64,000 nucleotides of DNA from Haloarcula marina (GTDB taxonomy: Archaea; Halobacteriota; Halobacteria; Halobacteriales; Haloarculaceae). Shown here in pieces: positions 52,340 through 61,317 of the stretch. The notes beneath the pieces are model-generated. The model was not told where the DNA came from. It saw nothing but the letters and a program-made list of their open reading frames with translations, and ran no database searches. The position numbers and the translations under genes were made by a program. Numbering within the stretch: the stretch's first letter is position 1; the number at the start of each line of letters is the position of its first letter. Location of the stretch: positions 1 through 64,000 of the forward strand of contig NZ_CP100405.1 of the NCBI RefSeq assembly GCF_024218775.1. Direction: 5' to 3'.

Positions 52340-53347
52340 ATGCAGGTACTCATTATCGGCGGTACGGGCCTCATCAGCACGGGAATCACCCGACAAGCAG
52401 CCGCTGCCGGTCACGACGTTACAGTATTCACCCGCGGAGAGACCGAAGCGGTTCTCCCGGCGTCAGTCGAACATATCACCGGTGACCGGACCGACCGCGA
52501 CGCGCTGGAACGGGCCCGAGACGCAGTCCCGCTCGGCTGTGTGATAGACATGGTCGGCTTCGATCCAGCCGACATCGAGACGGCTATCGACGTATTCCGC
52601 GGACACATCGATCAGTACGTCTTCTGTAGCACGGTCGACGTGTACCACCGCCCGGTCGAGACGATGCCGATTCAGGAGCGTGCCGCCCGCGAACCACCAG
52701 TCAGCGAGTACGGTGGGAACAAGGCGACCTGTGAGGACCGCCTGTTCGAAGCTTACCGGAAAGACGGGTTCCCGGCGACAGTCATCCGACCATGGCACAC
52801 CTACGGGGGTGATCGCGGCCTCCTCGATACGCTATCGAGCGACGCGTATGTCGACCGTCTCCGACGAGGAAAGCCCATCGTCGTTCACGGGGACGGGACC
52901 TCCGTGTGGGCACCGTGTCACCGCGACGACGTGGCCGCCGCGTTCGTCACTGCAATCGGAAATCACGAGACGATCGGCGAGGCCTACCACACGACTGCAA
53001 CCGAGCCGATGACGTGGAATCAGTACCACCAGCGGGCGGCGGCAGCGCTGGACGCTCCGGAGCCGGAACTGGTTCACGTGCCAACTGACGCGCTTTGTGA
53101 GGGGGCTCCCGACCGGGTGGCACCGCTGCTGAATCACTATCAGTTCTCGACAGTGTTCGACATGAGCAAAGCCGAACGGGACCTCGGATTCCAGCAGACC
53201 GTCTCGTGGGAAGACGGTGTCGAGCGAACAGTCACCCGCCTCGCGGAGGACGACGCTATCGACGACTGGGACAGCGACCCTGAGTACGACGCTATCGTTT
53301 CGGCGTGGCGTGATGCGACTGATTCGTTCGCCGCCTCGCTCCACTAG
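52340..53347 (+). CDS. NAD-dependent epimerase/dehydratase (extended SDR)
   Basis: A 335-residue extended SDR with the Rossmann motif IIGGTGLISTGITRQ near residue 5, a YxxxK pair in EYGGNKATCE near 122, and IRPWHTYGG near 150. It may be a sugar epimerase, dehydratase or dehydrogenase; the substrate is unknown. It is paired with the AKR upstream and is a paralogue of the gene at 55447 on the opposite strand. Confidence 0.82.
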   Translation: MQVLIIGGTGLISTGITRQAAAAGHDVTVFTRGETEAVLPASVEHITGDRTDRDALERARDAVPLGCVIDMVGFDPADIETAIDVFRGHIDQYVFCSTVDVYHRPVETMPIQERAAREPPVSEYGGNKATCEDRLFEAYRKDGFPATVIRPWHTYGGDRGLLDTLSSDAYVDRLRRGKPIVVHGDGTSVWAPCHRDDVAAAFVTAIGNHETIGEAYHTTATEPMTWNQYHQRAAAALDAPEPELVHVPTDALCEGAPDRVAPLLNHYQFSTVFDMSKAERDLGFQQTVSWEDGVERTVTRLAEDDAIDDWDSDPEYDAIVSAWRDATDSFAASLH

Positions 53348-53467
53348 CTCGGCTGCTGGCCGGACACAGAGCCCAGTGGGCGGACCATGCGACCACGCTA
53401 CAGAGTCTTGCCAATCAGAGCGCTCATTCCCGGTGGTTCTGAGCTGGAATATTCGTCTCGATGTGGC

Positions 53468-53683
53468 TTAGAATGCGTTATCTGAGAATCTGCCGTCAAC
53501 GGTCACGGTCTCACCGGTGACGTAGGAACTCGCGTCGCTGGCCAGATAGATCGCTGCACCGACGATCTCTTCGCGCTCGGCCACGCGACCCAGCGTCGTG
53601 CGTTCGTCGATGCGCCGTCGCTCCTCGGTTCCCTCGGCATAGGTGTCTGCGTTCTGCAGCGTGATGACGAACTCAGTTGACAC
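53468..53683 (-). pseudogene. C-terminal fragment of a short-chain dehydrogenase
   Basis: Residues [20 protein letters not shown] then [18 protein letters not shown] match the C-terminal end of classical SDR enzymes. The N-terminal two thirds, including the nucleotide-binding and YxxxK regions, are absent; the frame opens with an unrelated short segment. It ends with SDNAF. The start of this fragment faces 53.7 kb, with no SDR sequence beyond it. Confidence 0.75.
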
Positions 53684-53974
53684 ACCGATTGTTCATTGAT
53701 TCTCGTTCATTACAGGGCCACTGGGCACTACGTTCACCAATACTGAAACTATTGTAATCTTCATTTCAAGGTTATCGGCCGAGATAGGACAAACTATCGA
53801 AAGTACATCTGTTATTGGTCGTTTCAGTAATAGTGTGTGTTTTCCCACTTCAGGAGAATTCTGTCCAGAGTATCCGAACAATTTATCCAGCCACGTTGGC
53901 ACGCTAATGAGCCTCATCGCTGTACCTTCCAAGTGCACGGGCAATCCCACTAACCAACAACGACGACGGCCGCC
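53684..53974. other. short gene-free region beside the SDR fragment
   Basis: About 290 AT-richer bases with short open frames only; no gene, promoter or repeat identified with confidence. Confidence 0.35.
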
Positions 53975-55249
53975 TCAGTCTAAGGGGATCGGTTCCAAGT
54001 CGGAGATCGCGTCGATTCGAAGGGCTATCATGACTGTGACGGCGGTCGCAATCGCTGCCACTGCCCCTACAGCAAAGAACGCTGCCTGAACGCCGAACTG
54101 GTCGATGAGATACCCGAACACTGGCGGTGCAATCGTGCTCCCCAGCATGATTCCGATGGTGACGACGGCAAAGCTCTTTCCGACCGTTCCGTCTCCTGAA
54201 AGTCGCTCTGTGAGGGTGTCTCTGGCGGGACCTTCGAGGCTCCGAACCGCACCGACGGCGAGGAATAGGCCGATGGCGACGATTGCGGGAGCGAGACTCG
54301 ACGCGATGACGCCGACGAGTACGGTGAGTCCGACGAAACTCACCAACATGACCGGAGCGGGAGAGAACCGGTCAGTCAATGACCCACTTGCGAGCACGCC
54401 GACGGAGCCGGTTAAAAAGAGACCAGTCAGGGTGAGGTTCGCTTGTTCGAGGGGAATCTCGTAGGTCTCGGTGAGGAACACGACGGTGTATGACGAAAGC
54501 GCCCAGTTGGCTGTCGCGGCGACGAGGGCGAGGACTGCGACGATGAGGATCTCGGAATCGGCAACGAGTGACCGAAGTTCCGCTCGAACGCGGTCGAGGA
54601 TGCCATCTGCCTGGTCCGTGTCAGTGACGTTCGGGCCGGTGATTTCTCGACCGAGTGAACGGGCGAAGACTGCTGTGACCACTACTGCGTACACAATCCC
54701 GACGATGCCTACTGTCCCGATTGCGTGGCGCCACGTCAGATCAGGGAATGTGATAATCGCAGTGATGATGACCGGTGGTGCGGCGAAGCCGAGCATCCCG
54801 CCGAAGTTGTAAACCGAGAACGCACGACCGCGGATCGAATCAGGAGTCGCATCCGTCAACAGCGGATAGTGTGCGGGGTGATGTCCCGCGACGCCGATTC
54901 CGATGATCGCTTGTCCGACGACCAACCAGCCGAACGAGGGCGAGATAGCGACGACCAGTACGCCGATTGCCCCCAAGAAGGACGAGACTGCGAGGGCGAT
55001 CGTGCGATCGTAGTGGTCTGCGAGATACCCGAACGGGAGCTGGAAGACGGTATTGGTCAACGCTTGCACGCCCAGGGCGATGCCCAAGAGTGCGAGCGAT
55101 ACCTCGAACTCGTCAGAGAGAATCGTCAGTATCGGCGGCAACAAGACGAGATACATGTGATTGACGAACTGCGACCCGCTGATCAGCCCGACTACTATGG
55201 CGACCTCCCTGGGCAGGCGACGGACGTCGCCAAGCGTAGTACCGACCAT
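53975..55249 (-). CDS. major facilitator superfamily transporter
   Basis: A 424-residue MFS protein with 12 hydrophobic segments in two halves separated by a charged loop (SLGREITGPNVTDTDQADGI). A first-half motif GYLADHYDRTIA fits the MFS loop 2-3 signature. The start is taken at MVGTTLGDV, 21 bases inside the longest frame. The substrate is unknown; nearby sugar genes suggest a carbohydrate or sugar-acid carrier (inference). Confidence 0.82.
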   Translation of the reverse strand: MVGTTLGDVRRLPREVAIVVGLISGSQFVNHMYLVLLPPILTILSDEFEVSLALLGIALGVQALTNTVFQLPFGYLADHYDRTIALAVSSFLGAIGVLVVAISPSFGWLVVGQAIIGIGVAGHHPAHYPLLTDATPDSIRGRAFSVYNFGGMLGFAAPPVIITAIITFPDLTWRHAIGTVGIVGIVYAVVVTAVFARSLGREITGPNVTDTDQADGILDRVRAELRSLVADSEILIVAVLALVAATANWALSSYTVVFLTETYEIPLEQANLTLTGLFLTGSVGVLASGSLTDRFSPAPVMLVSFVGLTVLVGVIASSLAPAIVAIGLFLAVGAVRSLEGPARDTLTERLSGDGTVGKSFAVVTIGIMLGSTIAPPVFGYLIDQFGVQAAFFAVGAVAAIATAVTVMIALRIDAISDLEPIPLD

Positions 55250-55446
55250 TACCAGTACTTCCCGAAGCAACGACTAAAATTGTATCTTTCTGGCACCAGT
55301 CTTTCCCCTCTCCGCATCAACCGAGCTGTCGGTTTCACCACACAGCAGCCAGCGGGAGAGGCCTCAGCCTGCCACACCAAGTCCGTCAGCTCGCTGTCTC
55401 ACTCGATTCGAACGGCACCGACAAGCATTGTCGACCCGCCATCCAC

Positions 55447-56463
55447 CTACTCGATGAACGCGGAGAGCCCAGTCTCGAGCGCTTGCTCCCACGCGACGAT
55501 GAGTTCGTCGTCGTGAGAGGATTCCGCGGGGTCGATCTCGTCCTGTTCATCGAGCCACGAGACGGTTCTACGGAACCCATCTGCCCATGATATCTCCGGT
55601 TGGAAGCCCAGCGCCTCACGTGCCTTGCTCGAATCGTACGCCAAACTGTACTTCAGGTCACGGGTGAGGAGCTCGGACTGGTCGGGTAGTGCCGCGGCGA
55701 TGAACTCGGTCGGGACGTGGACCAGTTCCGGTTCTGGAGCGTCGATCGCTCGCGCGGCCCTCCTGAGGTAGTTGTCCCATGCATGGGAGGTCTCAGTCGC
55801 GACCTGGTAATGCTCGCCCGTTTCACCATTGTCGAGTGCGGCGACGAACGCGGCGGCCACGTCGTCGCGGTGGCACGATGCCCACAGCGATGTGCCACTG
55901 TCGTGGACGACAATCGGTAGTCCACGTCGGAGCCGGTCGATGAACGCAGTTTGTTCCCAACCCAGGGAATAACAGAGGCCGCCGCGGTTGCCGCCCTCTC
56001 CGTAGGTGTGGCCCGGCCTGAGCGTGACGACGGGGAACCCTGTCTCCTCGTGAGCTCTGTCGAAGATTCGCTCGCATTCGGCCTTTGCTTCGCCGTAGTT
56101 CTCGCCAGCGCGCTTTCGTTCGGCGGTTTCGGTAATCGGGTACGAGTCGACAGGATGATCGTAGGCCGCGACGGTGCTACAGAACACGTAGCGTTCGACC
56201 TCGGGGAAGGCTCGAATGGCGCTTCGGGCCTCAGCGGGAGTGAAACAGCGCATATCGACCACTGCTGTCGGGGCGAGCGCTTCCATGTCGAGTTCGAACT
56301 GATCGAGTGCCTCGCGGTCACCTCGCACCAGTTCGACCTTGCTCGGGACTGCAACGTCCGTTTTCCCCCGGTTGTACAAGGTGACGTCGTGGTCGGCGTC
56401 CACCAACTGTTCGGTGATACCGGTGCTGATGATGCCGGTCCCACCGATAACGAGTACGTCCAT
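55447..56463 (-). CDS. NAD-dependent epimerase/dehydratase (extended SDR)
   Basis: A 338-residue paralogue of the gene at 52340: VIGGTGIISTGITEQ near residue 5, NYGEAKAECE near 131 (YxxxK) and LRPGHTYGEGG near 158. Start MDVLVIGGTG; the longer frame upstream is not protein-like. The two paralogues face each other across the MFS gene and SDR fragment. Function unassigned. Confidence 0.82.
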   Translation of the reverse strand: MDVLVIGGTGIISTGITEQLVDADHDVTLYNRGKTDVAVPSKVELVRGDREALDQFELDMEALAPTAVVDMRCFTPAEARSAIRAFPEVERYVFCSTVAAYDHPVDSYPITETAERKRAGENYGEAKAECERIFDRAHEETGFPVVTLRPGHTYGEGGNRGGLCYSLGWEQTAFIDRLRRGLPIVVHDSGTSLWASCHRDDVAAAFVAALDNGETGEHYQVATETSHAWDNYLRRAARAIDAPEPELVHVPTEFIAAALPDQSELLTRDLKYSLAYDSSKAREALGFQPEISWADGFRRTVSWLDEQDEIDPAESSHDDELIVAWEQALETGLSAFIE

Positions 56464-57088
56464 ACGGGTACAACGTATGCTGGTCGTATAACTCCCGACG
56501 GTTCGGTCGACGACCCAGTGAGAACTCGCACTCTGTTCACCACCTCCCCACTCCATCAGTCGCCGCCCGTGGTCGGATATCGGCTGTCGTACTTCCAACG
56601 GGCTATCGAGACCTGTTCAACGTTGACGCAGAGTTCGTGCGCGTGTTGGCCCGAGACAGATTTGACGTCTACTCACGATGAAAGTGGTGAGCGTTCTCCG
56701 TGAGCGCTGTACTATCGAGGTCAGTACGTCAATCGACCCTCGACTGTGGATTACCAGAACGTACGATTCTCTCAGCGATGACACCTACACTGCGGGTGAA
56801 AATAGCACTGCAACGACGAGGGCGTTGTCTGCTGGCTCGAACAGTCACGCTAGTGCGATTGCGGCAACGGTCGACGCACCTAGTTCCACAGCCAGGGTGT
56901 TATCAGACTCACCGGTTGATTCGACTGTCGCTTCGGTAGGTATACCTCCGGAGTCGGCTTCGACAGAAGGTCAGTACAATACAGCGGTTCGAGGGAGGGC
57001 ATGCTGTCTCGAGCCCACCTCGATGGCGACCGTGTCAGACGAACTCTCCGCCCAGAGCATTTATTTGCTTGCCTTCGGAGACTATCGT
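56464..57088. other. divergent intergenic region, 625 bases
   Basis: The AKR reading frame stays open upstream of its start to 56678, but the added residues are Ser/Thr-rich without AKR similarity and lie beyond a TATA box. I recognise no gene on the other strand. It may contain regulatory sites for both flanking genes or degraded sequence. Confidence 0.4.
57058..57067 (+). promoter_or_regulatory. TATA box for the AKR at 57089
   Basis: catttatttg lies 22-31 bases before the ATG at 57089 and rules against the 137-codon upstream extension of that frame. Confidence 0.55.
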
Positions 57089-58045
57089 ATGGATTCGATC
57101 CCACTCGGAACAACTGGTGAGACGGTCAGTCCGATCTGTCTTGGTGCGATGTATTTCGGGAGTAAGACCGATCCTGAGACGTCTCGGGAGATACTCGACC
57201 GGTACTACGATGCCGGGGGCCGGTTCATCGATACTGCCAACATCTATGCGACCTGGGTTGACGGCTTTGCTGAGCCGAAAAGTGAGCCGTTTCTCGGAGA
57301 ATGGATGGCTGACCGTGGAAATCGAGATGACCTCTTCGTAGCGACGAAGGTAGGATTTGAGTACGGCGACGTTCCCAAGTCACTCGACCCGGGTGTTATT
57401 GAGCAGGAGGTCGACAAGAGTCTCGACAGGCTAGACACCGACTATATTGACCTCTTGTATGCGCACGTTGACGACAGGGACACGGCACTCGAGGAGACCA
57501 TGGAGGCGTTCGACCGGCTCATTGAATCCGGCAAAGTCCGTCACATCGGTGCGAGCAACTACTACGGATGGCGGCTCGCACAAGCAAACACCATAGCGGA
57601 AGAACGAGGCCTCACGCAGTTCAGTTGTGTCCAGCCGCGTTTTTCGTATCTCATTCCGCATCGCAACTCTGATTTCGTGCGCCAGCGCCCGGCGACTGAC
57701 GAATCTGTCACGTACTGTGACGACCACGATTTGACGATGCTTCCATATTCCCCACTGTTGAGGGGGTGCTACGGCCGTGAAGACCGCCCCATTCCGGACC
57801 GGTACGTCACCACGGAGAACCGACTGAAGATGGAGACAGTTCGGGATATCGCCGAACGACGGGATGTATCGGGTAACCAGGTCGTCCTTGCATGGCTCAC
57901 TCAACGCGACCCGCCGACAATCCCGGTCATCGGGTGTAGTACCGTCGACCAACTCGAACAGAATCTCGCGTCGCTTGACCTCTCGCTATCCGAGCATGAA
58001 CGTGAACGGCTCGACAGCATCGAAACGCTGGGCGGCCTTCACTGA
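57089..58045 (+). CDS. aldo/keto reductase
   Basis: A 318-residue AKR starting MDSIPLGTTG with the full tetrad: Asp and Tyr in FIDTANIYATW near residue 46, Lys in ATKVGFEYG near 83, His in LLYAHVDDRD near 122. The C-terminal segment IPVIGCSTVDQLEQN supplies NADP contacts. It is only distantly like the AKR at 51308. It converges on an extended SDR gene of the pentose cluster and may act as a sugar dehydrogenase or reductase. Confidence 0.87.
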   Translation: MDSIPLGTTGETVSPICLGAMYFGSKTDPETSREILDRYYDAGGRFIDTANIYATWVDGFAEPKSEPFLGEWMADRGNRDDLFVATKVGFEYGDVPKSLDPGVIEQEVDKSLDRLDTDYIDLLYAHVDDRDTALEETMEAFDRLIESGKVRHIGASNYYGWRLAQANTIAEERGLTQFSCVQPRFSYLIPHRNSDFVRQRPATDESVTYCDDHDLTMLPYSPLLRGCYGREDRPIPDRYVTTENRLKMETVRDIAERRDVSGNQVVLAWLTQRDPPTIPVIGCSTVDQLEQNLASLDLSLSEHERERLDSIETLGGLH

Positions 58046-58070
58046 GGTTCTGGTTCAGTAGCAGATCGGC

Positions 58071-58958
58071 TCAGACGAAAGTCGGGCCTTCGACGGACTC
58101 CTCTTCGCCCGCCTTCCACGAATGGCGTGGTTTCCAGCCGAGCATCGTCTCGGCCTTCTCGTTTGAGAAGGCAGATGCATCGCCGGAGATGCCGCATTCG
58201 TCCGGGAGTTCGCCGTAACCTGCTTCAATCGCGTCCGTGGTGTCGACCCCGAGGAAGTTATCGGCAGCGAAGCCGTTGAACACTTCGTGGCCGTCGAAGT
58301 CGCTCTCCAACGCCGCTCTTACGAGCGACACGAGGTCGCGAACGTCTATATACGACCAGAAGTTGCCGAATCGGCCCGCGCTCTCGAAGTCGAACTGTTT
58401 CCGGAGTGGTGTGGTCTCGTATCGTCCAGGGTACTGGACCCACGAGGGTCGAATCGAAGCGACCGACACGTCGAAGGCGTTTGTCACACGTTCAGCGGCC
58501 GCTTCACCCGCCAGCTTCGACGTCTCGTAGCCGTTCCACGGAGCTGGAGGCTGTTTCTCCGTCACTGGCAAGGAATTGGGCAGTTCCGGCTCGGGCCAGT
58601 GGGTCCCGTACACCGTTTCGCTGGACGCCCAGATTACGTCGGCGGTGGCCCTACCCGCAGCTTCCAGGGTGTGGAATGTGCTCAGCGCGTTGTTCTCGTA
58701 GACATCACCGCCGGCGTGGTTCTCTTCGTGAGGGATGTTTCCGAAGTGGACCACTGCAGTCGGCTCCGCGTCCAGCACTGTCTCCCATATCGGACCCTGT
58801 TCGGTCAGGTCCACCGCTTGAAAGCTCACTCCGTCTACGTCGATAGACTCCGGTAGTGTCATATCGACTGCCACGACCTCGTAGTCGTCACGGAGGTCTT
58901 CTACGATCCAACTTCCTGCCCCACCGAGTGCGCCGGTAACGACGACTGTATCAACCAT
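58071..58958 (-). CDS. extended SDR, candidate pentose 1-dehydrogenase
   Basis: A 295-residue extended short-chain dehydrogenase: VTGALGGAGSWIVEDL near residue 7, WASSETVYG near 104, YxxxK in NGYETSKLAGE near 136, and FWSYIDVRDLVS near 202. In Haloferax volcanii the L-arabinose dehydrogenase of the oxidative pentose pathway is reported to be of this class, and here the gene lies 165 bases downstream of a xylonate dehydratase-like gene. That makes a pentose dehydrogenase role plausible but unproven; a sugar epimerase is the alternative. Start MVDTVVVTG. Confidence 0.7.
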   Translation of the reverse strand: MVDTVVVTGALGGAGSWIVEDLRDDYEVVAVDMTLPESIDVDGVSFQAVDLTEQGPIWETVLDAEPTAVVHFGNIPHEENHAGGDVYENNALSTFHTLEAAGRATADVIWASSETVYGTHWPEPELPNSLPVTEKQPPAPWNGYETSKLAGEAAAERVTNAFDVSVASIRPSWVQYPGRYETTPLRKQFDFESAGRFGNFWSYIDVRDLVSLVRAALESDFDGHEVFNGFAADNFLGVDTTDAIEAGYGELPDECGISGDASAFSNEKAETMLGWKPRHSWKAGEEESVEGPTFV

Positions 58959-59123
58959 ACGGAACTGTGAATCCAATCGCTGATAAGCGTTGGTTTTGCG
59001 AAGTCTTGACCTGTCTCTCTCCGTCGAGAGGGGGTCACCAATCCAGCCAGCTAGGGGTCGCTTCTTCTTCCACACTTAGCCAGTGGCCCGCCGGGAATGT
59101 CCAAGTGACCACCTATCGCTTCG

Positions 59124-60356
59124 TCACTCCTCGTCAAACAGTTCTTGGCCGTCGGCGAGATGTTCTTCAACGGCGTCGAAGTCAAGCGTCAGGCCGAGTC
59201 CTGGTTCTTCGGTGACCGCCATCCGACCGTTTTCGATGAGGTTGTCCTCTTCGACCAGATCTTCCCACCAGCCGAGTTCGTAGCTGTGGTATTCGAGTGC
59301 AAGCGCGTTCGGGATTGCCGCACCGACGTGGGCCGAGGCCATCGTTCCGACCGGCGAAGAGACGTTGTGCATCGCCAGCGGGACGTAGTAGATGTCCGCC
59401 AGCGTTGCGATCTTCGTCGATTCCCGCATGCCGCCTACCTTGGGTACGTCAGGGGCGACGATGTCGACGGCCTGTTCTTCGAGCAGGCGGCGCTGGCCGT
59501 GGGTGCGATAGACGTTCTCACCGGTCGCGATCGGCGTGGACGTTCCCTGAGTGATCTCTCGCTGCACGTCGTGGTTTTCCGGCGGGATCGGGTCTTCGAG
59601 CCACCACACGTTGTACGGTTCGAGTGCGCGAGCGAGTCGGCGGGCACTGCCCGCACTAAATGCCCAGTGGCAATCGAAGGCTGCGAGTGCCCGGTCGCCG
59701 ACGCGTTCGGTGACTTGTTTGACGATCTCGGCCTTGTGGTCGATCTCGGGTTTGCTGAGGAAGCGATTCGCGCGGTCCTGCTCGTAGCCGCTCGGCACGT
59801 CGAGGTCGAATTTCAGGGCGTCGTAGCCGAGTTCCTCAACGACACGCTCCGCTTCGTCAGCACAGGCTTCTGGGTCGGCCTCATCCTCAGTGTGACAGTC
59901 ACAGTAGACACGGACTTCGTCCCGGTACTTACCACCGAGCAACTGATAGGCTGGCACGTCAAGGATTTTACCCGCTACGTCGTTGAGCGCGATTTCGATG
60001 CCGGAGATGGCGGCGATATCCTTGCCGGCGATCGACCCCTCTCCGCTCATCTTCTGCACAAGGTGCTCGTAGATCCGGTCGACGTCCAACGGGTTCTCGC
60101 CGACGATAAACGGCTTCATCCGTTCGATGATCTCCGGGATTGCACCGCCCCAGTAGGATTCTCCGATCCCACTGACGCCTGCATCCGTGTACACTCGGAC
60201 GAGTGTCCATGGGTAATTGCCGTCGACGATAACGGTCTGCACATCAGTGATTTCGATGTCGCGCGACGAACTGTCTCGAGACAAGCCCATCGACTTGCCC
60301 GATAAATCACGCATGGTATACTCTGCGTTCGGATCGCTGAGAGTTTCGTAGCTCAT
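59124..60356 (-). CDS. xacD: sugar acid dehydratase of the enolase superfamily (xylonate/arabinonate type)
   Basis: A 410-residue mandelate-racemase/enolase-superfamily protein. Metal and catalytic residues appear in AAFDCHWAFSAG, WWLEDPIPPENHD, ATGENVYRTHG and PLAMHNVSSPVG; the N-terminal capping part carries ITDVQTVIVDGNYPWTLVRV. It closely recalls the haloarchaeal D-xylonate dehydratase, which removes water from xylonate or arabinonate to give 2-keto-3-deoxy sugar acids. A TATA box about 30 bases upstream supports ATG 60356. An archaeal gluconate dehydratase is the main alternative. Confidence 0.8.
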   Translation of the reverse strand: MSYETLSDPNAEYTMRDLSGKSMGLSRDSSSRDIEITDVQTVIVDGNYPWTLVRVYTDAGVSGIGESYWGGAIPEIIERMKPFIVGENPLDVDRIYEHLVQKMSGEGSIAGKDIAAISGIEIALNDVAGKILDVPAYQLLGGKYRDEVRVYCDCHTEDEADPEACADEAERVVEELGYDALKFDLDVPSGYEQDRANRFLSKPEIDHKAEIVKQVTERVGDRALAAFDCHWAFSAGSARRLARALEPYNVWWLEDPIPPENHDVQREITQGTSTPIATGENVYRTHGQRRLLEEQAVDIVAPDVPKVGGMRESTKIATLADIYYVPLAMHNVSSPVGTMASAHVGAAIPNALALEYHSYELGWWEDLVEEDNLIENGRMAVTEEPGLGLTLDFDAVEEHLADGQELFDEE

Positions 60357-60384
60357 TCGACGCTTAAGTGGTTTGATCAAGACC

Positions 60385-60392
60385 TAAATAAA
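60385..60392 (-). promoter_or_regulatory. TATA box for xacD
   Basis: tttattta on the minus strand, 29-36 bases before the ATG at 60356. Confidence 0.5.
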
Positions 60393-60452
60393 GATTCCGG
60401 GGTCACATCTTTGTTATCGCTGTTATTCCCGCAAACCGAACAAGAGTCGTGC

Positions 60453-61208
60453 TTACGAGTGTGTGATGTTGAGCTCAATTACGTTCATTGCTTCAAGCAG
60501 TTTCGTAGGCAGTTCCTCATAGTACCGGTCGCCCCTGAGCCGGTTCGTTGGCCCCGAGATACTGATCGCCCCGAGGACACGATCACTGTTGCTGTGGATG
60601 GGAGCGGCGACACAGCGTAACCCCTTCAACCGCTCTTCGTCGTCGAACGCGAATCCATTTTCGCGAATCTCTTCGAGTTCCTCCAGCAACTCGTCCCTGT
60701 CAGTTATCGTCCGCGGGGTCCGTTCCGGCAGTCCCTGTCGATCTAGAATCTCGTCACGCTGCTTGGCAGGGAGGTATGCAAGGATTGCTTTACCAAGACC
60801 GGTGCTATGGAGGGACACACGCGTGCCAACATGGGCTTCCACTTGCACGGCGTCCTCCCCCTGCGCTCGATGGAGATAGCTTCCAAGGCCATGCTCTTCA
60901 ACGAGAAGATTTGCGAGTTCCCCGGTTTCTGATGCGAGTTTGTCAATTTCGGGCTTGGCTGTCTCATAGATCTTCATCCGATTGCGAGCGTATGCGCCGT
61001 GTTCCAGGAACCTGATTCCGACGCGGTACGTTCCATCATCATTGATCAGATACTCTGCCTCCTCGAGCGATTTAAGATAGTTGTGTGTCGTACTTTGTGG
61101 CATCCCCATCTGCTGTGAGACCGTCGTCAACGACGCACCGTCGAGATCTTGCACCATATTGATGATGTCAAAAGTCTTTTTGACTGACTTTACTTTGTTG
61201 TCTGCCAT
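60453..61208 (-). CDS. xacR: IclR-family transcription regulator (XacR-like)
   Basis: A 251-residue IclR regulator: N-terminal winged helix (DGASLTTVSQQMGMPQSTTH near residue 23), then the effector domain (ELANLLVEEHGLG, RVSLHSTGLGKAILAYLPAK, RCVAAPIHSNSDRVLGAISI). In Haloferax volcanii the related XacR activates xylose/arabinose degradation genes. It lies between the dehydratase genes on the same strand, and its own promoter has a TATA box at 61233-61240, making the ATG at 61208 leaderless rather than a GTG at 61214. Confidence 0.85.
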   Translation of the reverse strand: MADNKVKSVKKTFDIINMVQDLDGASLTTVSQQMGMPQSTTHNYLKSLEEAEYLINDDGTYRVGIRFLEHGAYARNRMKIYETAKPEIDKLASETGELANLLVEEHGLGSYLHRAQGEDAVQVEAHVGTRVSLHSTGLGKAILAYLPAKQRDEILDRQGLPERTPRTITDRDELLEELEEIRENGFAFDDEERLKGLRCVAAPIHSNSDRVLGAISISGPTNRLRGDRYYEELPTKLLEAMNVIELNITHS

Positions 61209-61232
61209 AACCACACAATCGCGACCATACTG

Positions 61233-61240
61233 TATAAATC
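61233..61240 (-). promoter_or_regulatory. TATA box for the IclR regulator
   Basis: gatttata on the minus strand, 25-32 bases before the ATG at 61208. It sets that start. Confidence 0.55.
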
Positions 61241-61267
61241 TTCAGTTATGCTGGAGTTGGCTTCCGT

Positions 61268-61290
61268 ATTGTCGATGTTGAGTTGACAAT
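61268..61290. promoter_or_regulatory. inverted repeat upstream of the IclR promoter
   Basis: attgtc and gacaat, perfect 6-base arms 11 bases apart, lie about 30 bases upstream of the regulator's TATA box and just after the next gene's stop. This position would suit autoregulation, but arms this short can occur by chance. Confidence 0.3.
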
Positions 61291-61317
61291 CCCCCTATCC
61301 GGTGGCAATTGCGGTCC

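Noticed and set aside
48000-53700. Insertion sequence or transposon causing the decay
   Set aside because: No transposase similarity, terminal inverted repeats or target duplications could be found by eye.
53693-53950. 85-codon minus-strand frame beside the SDR fragment
   Set aside because: Composition is not haloarchaeal and no motif or promoter supports it.
56678-57088. N-terminal extension of the AKR at 57089
   Set aside because: The extra 137 residues lack AKR similarity and a TATA box sits directly before the internal start.
59145-60305. Frame antisense to the sugar-acid dehydratase
   Set aside because: Catalytic enolase-superfamily residues are all in the minus-strand frame.
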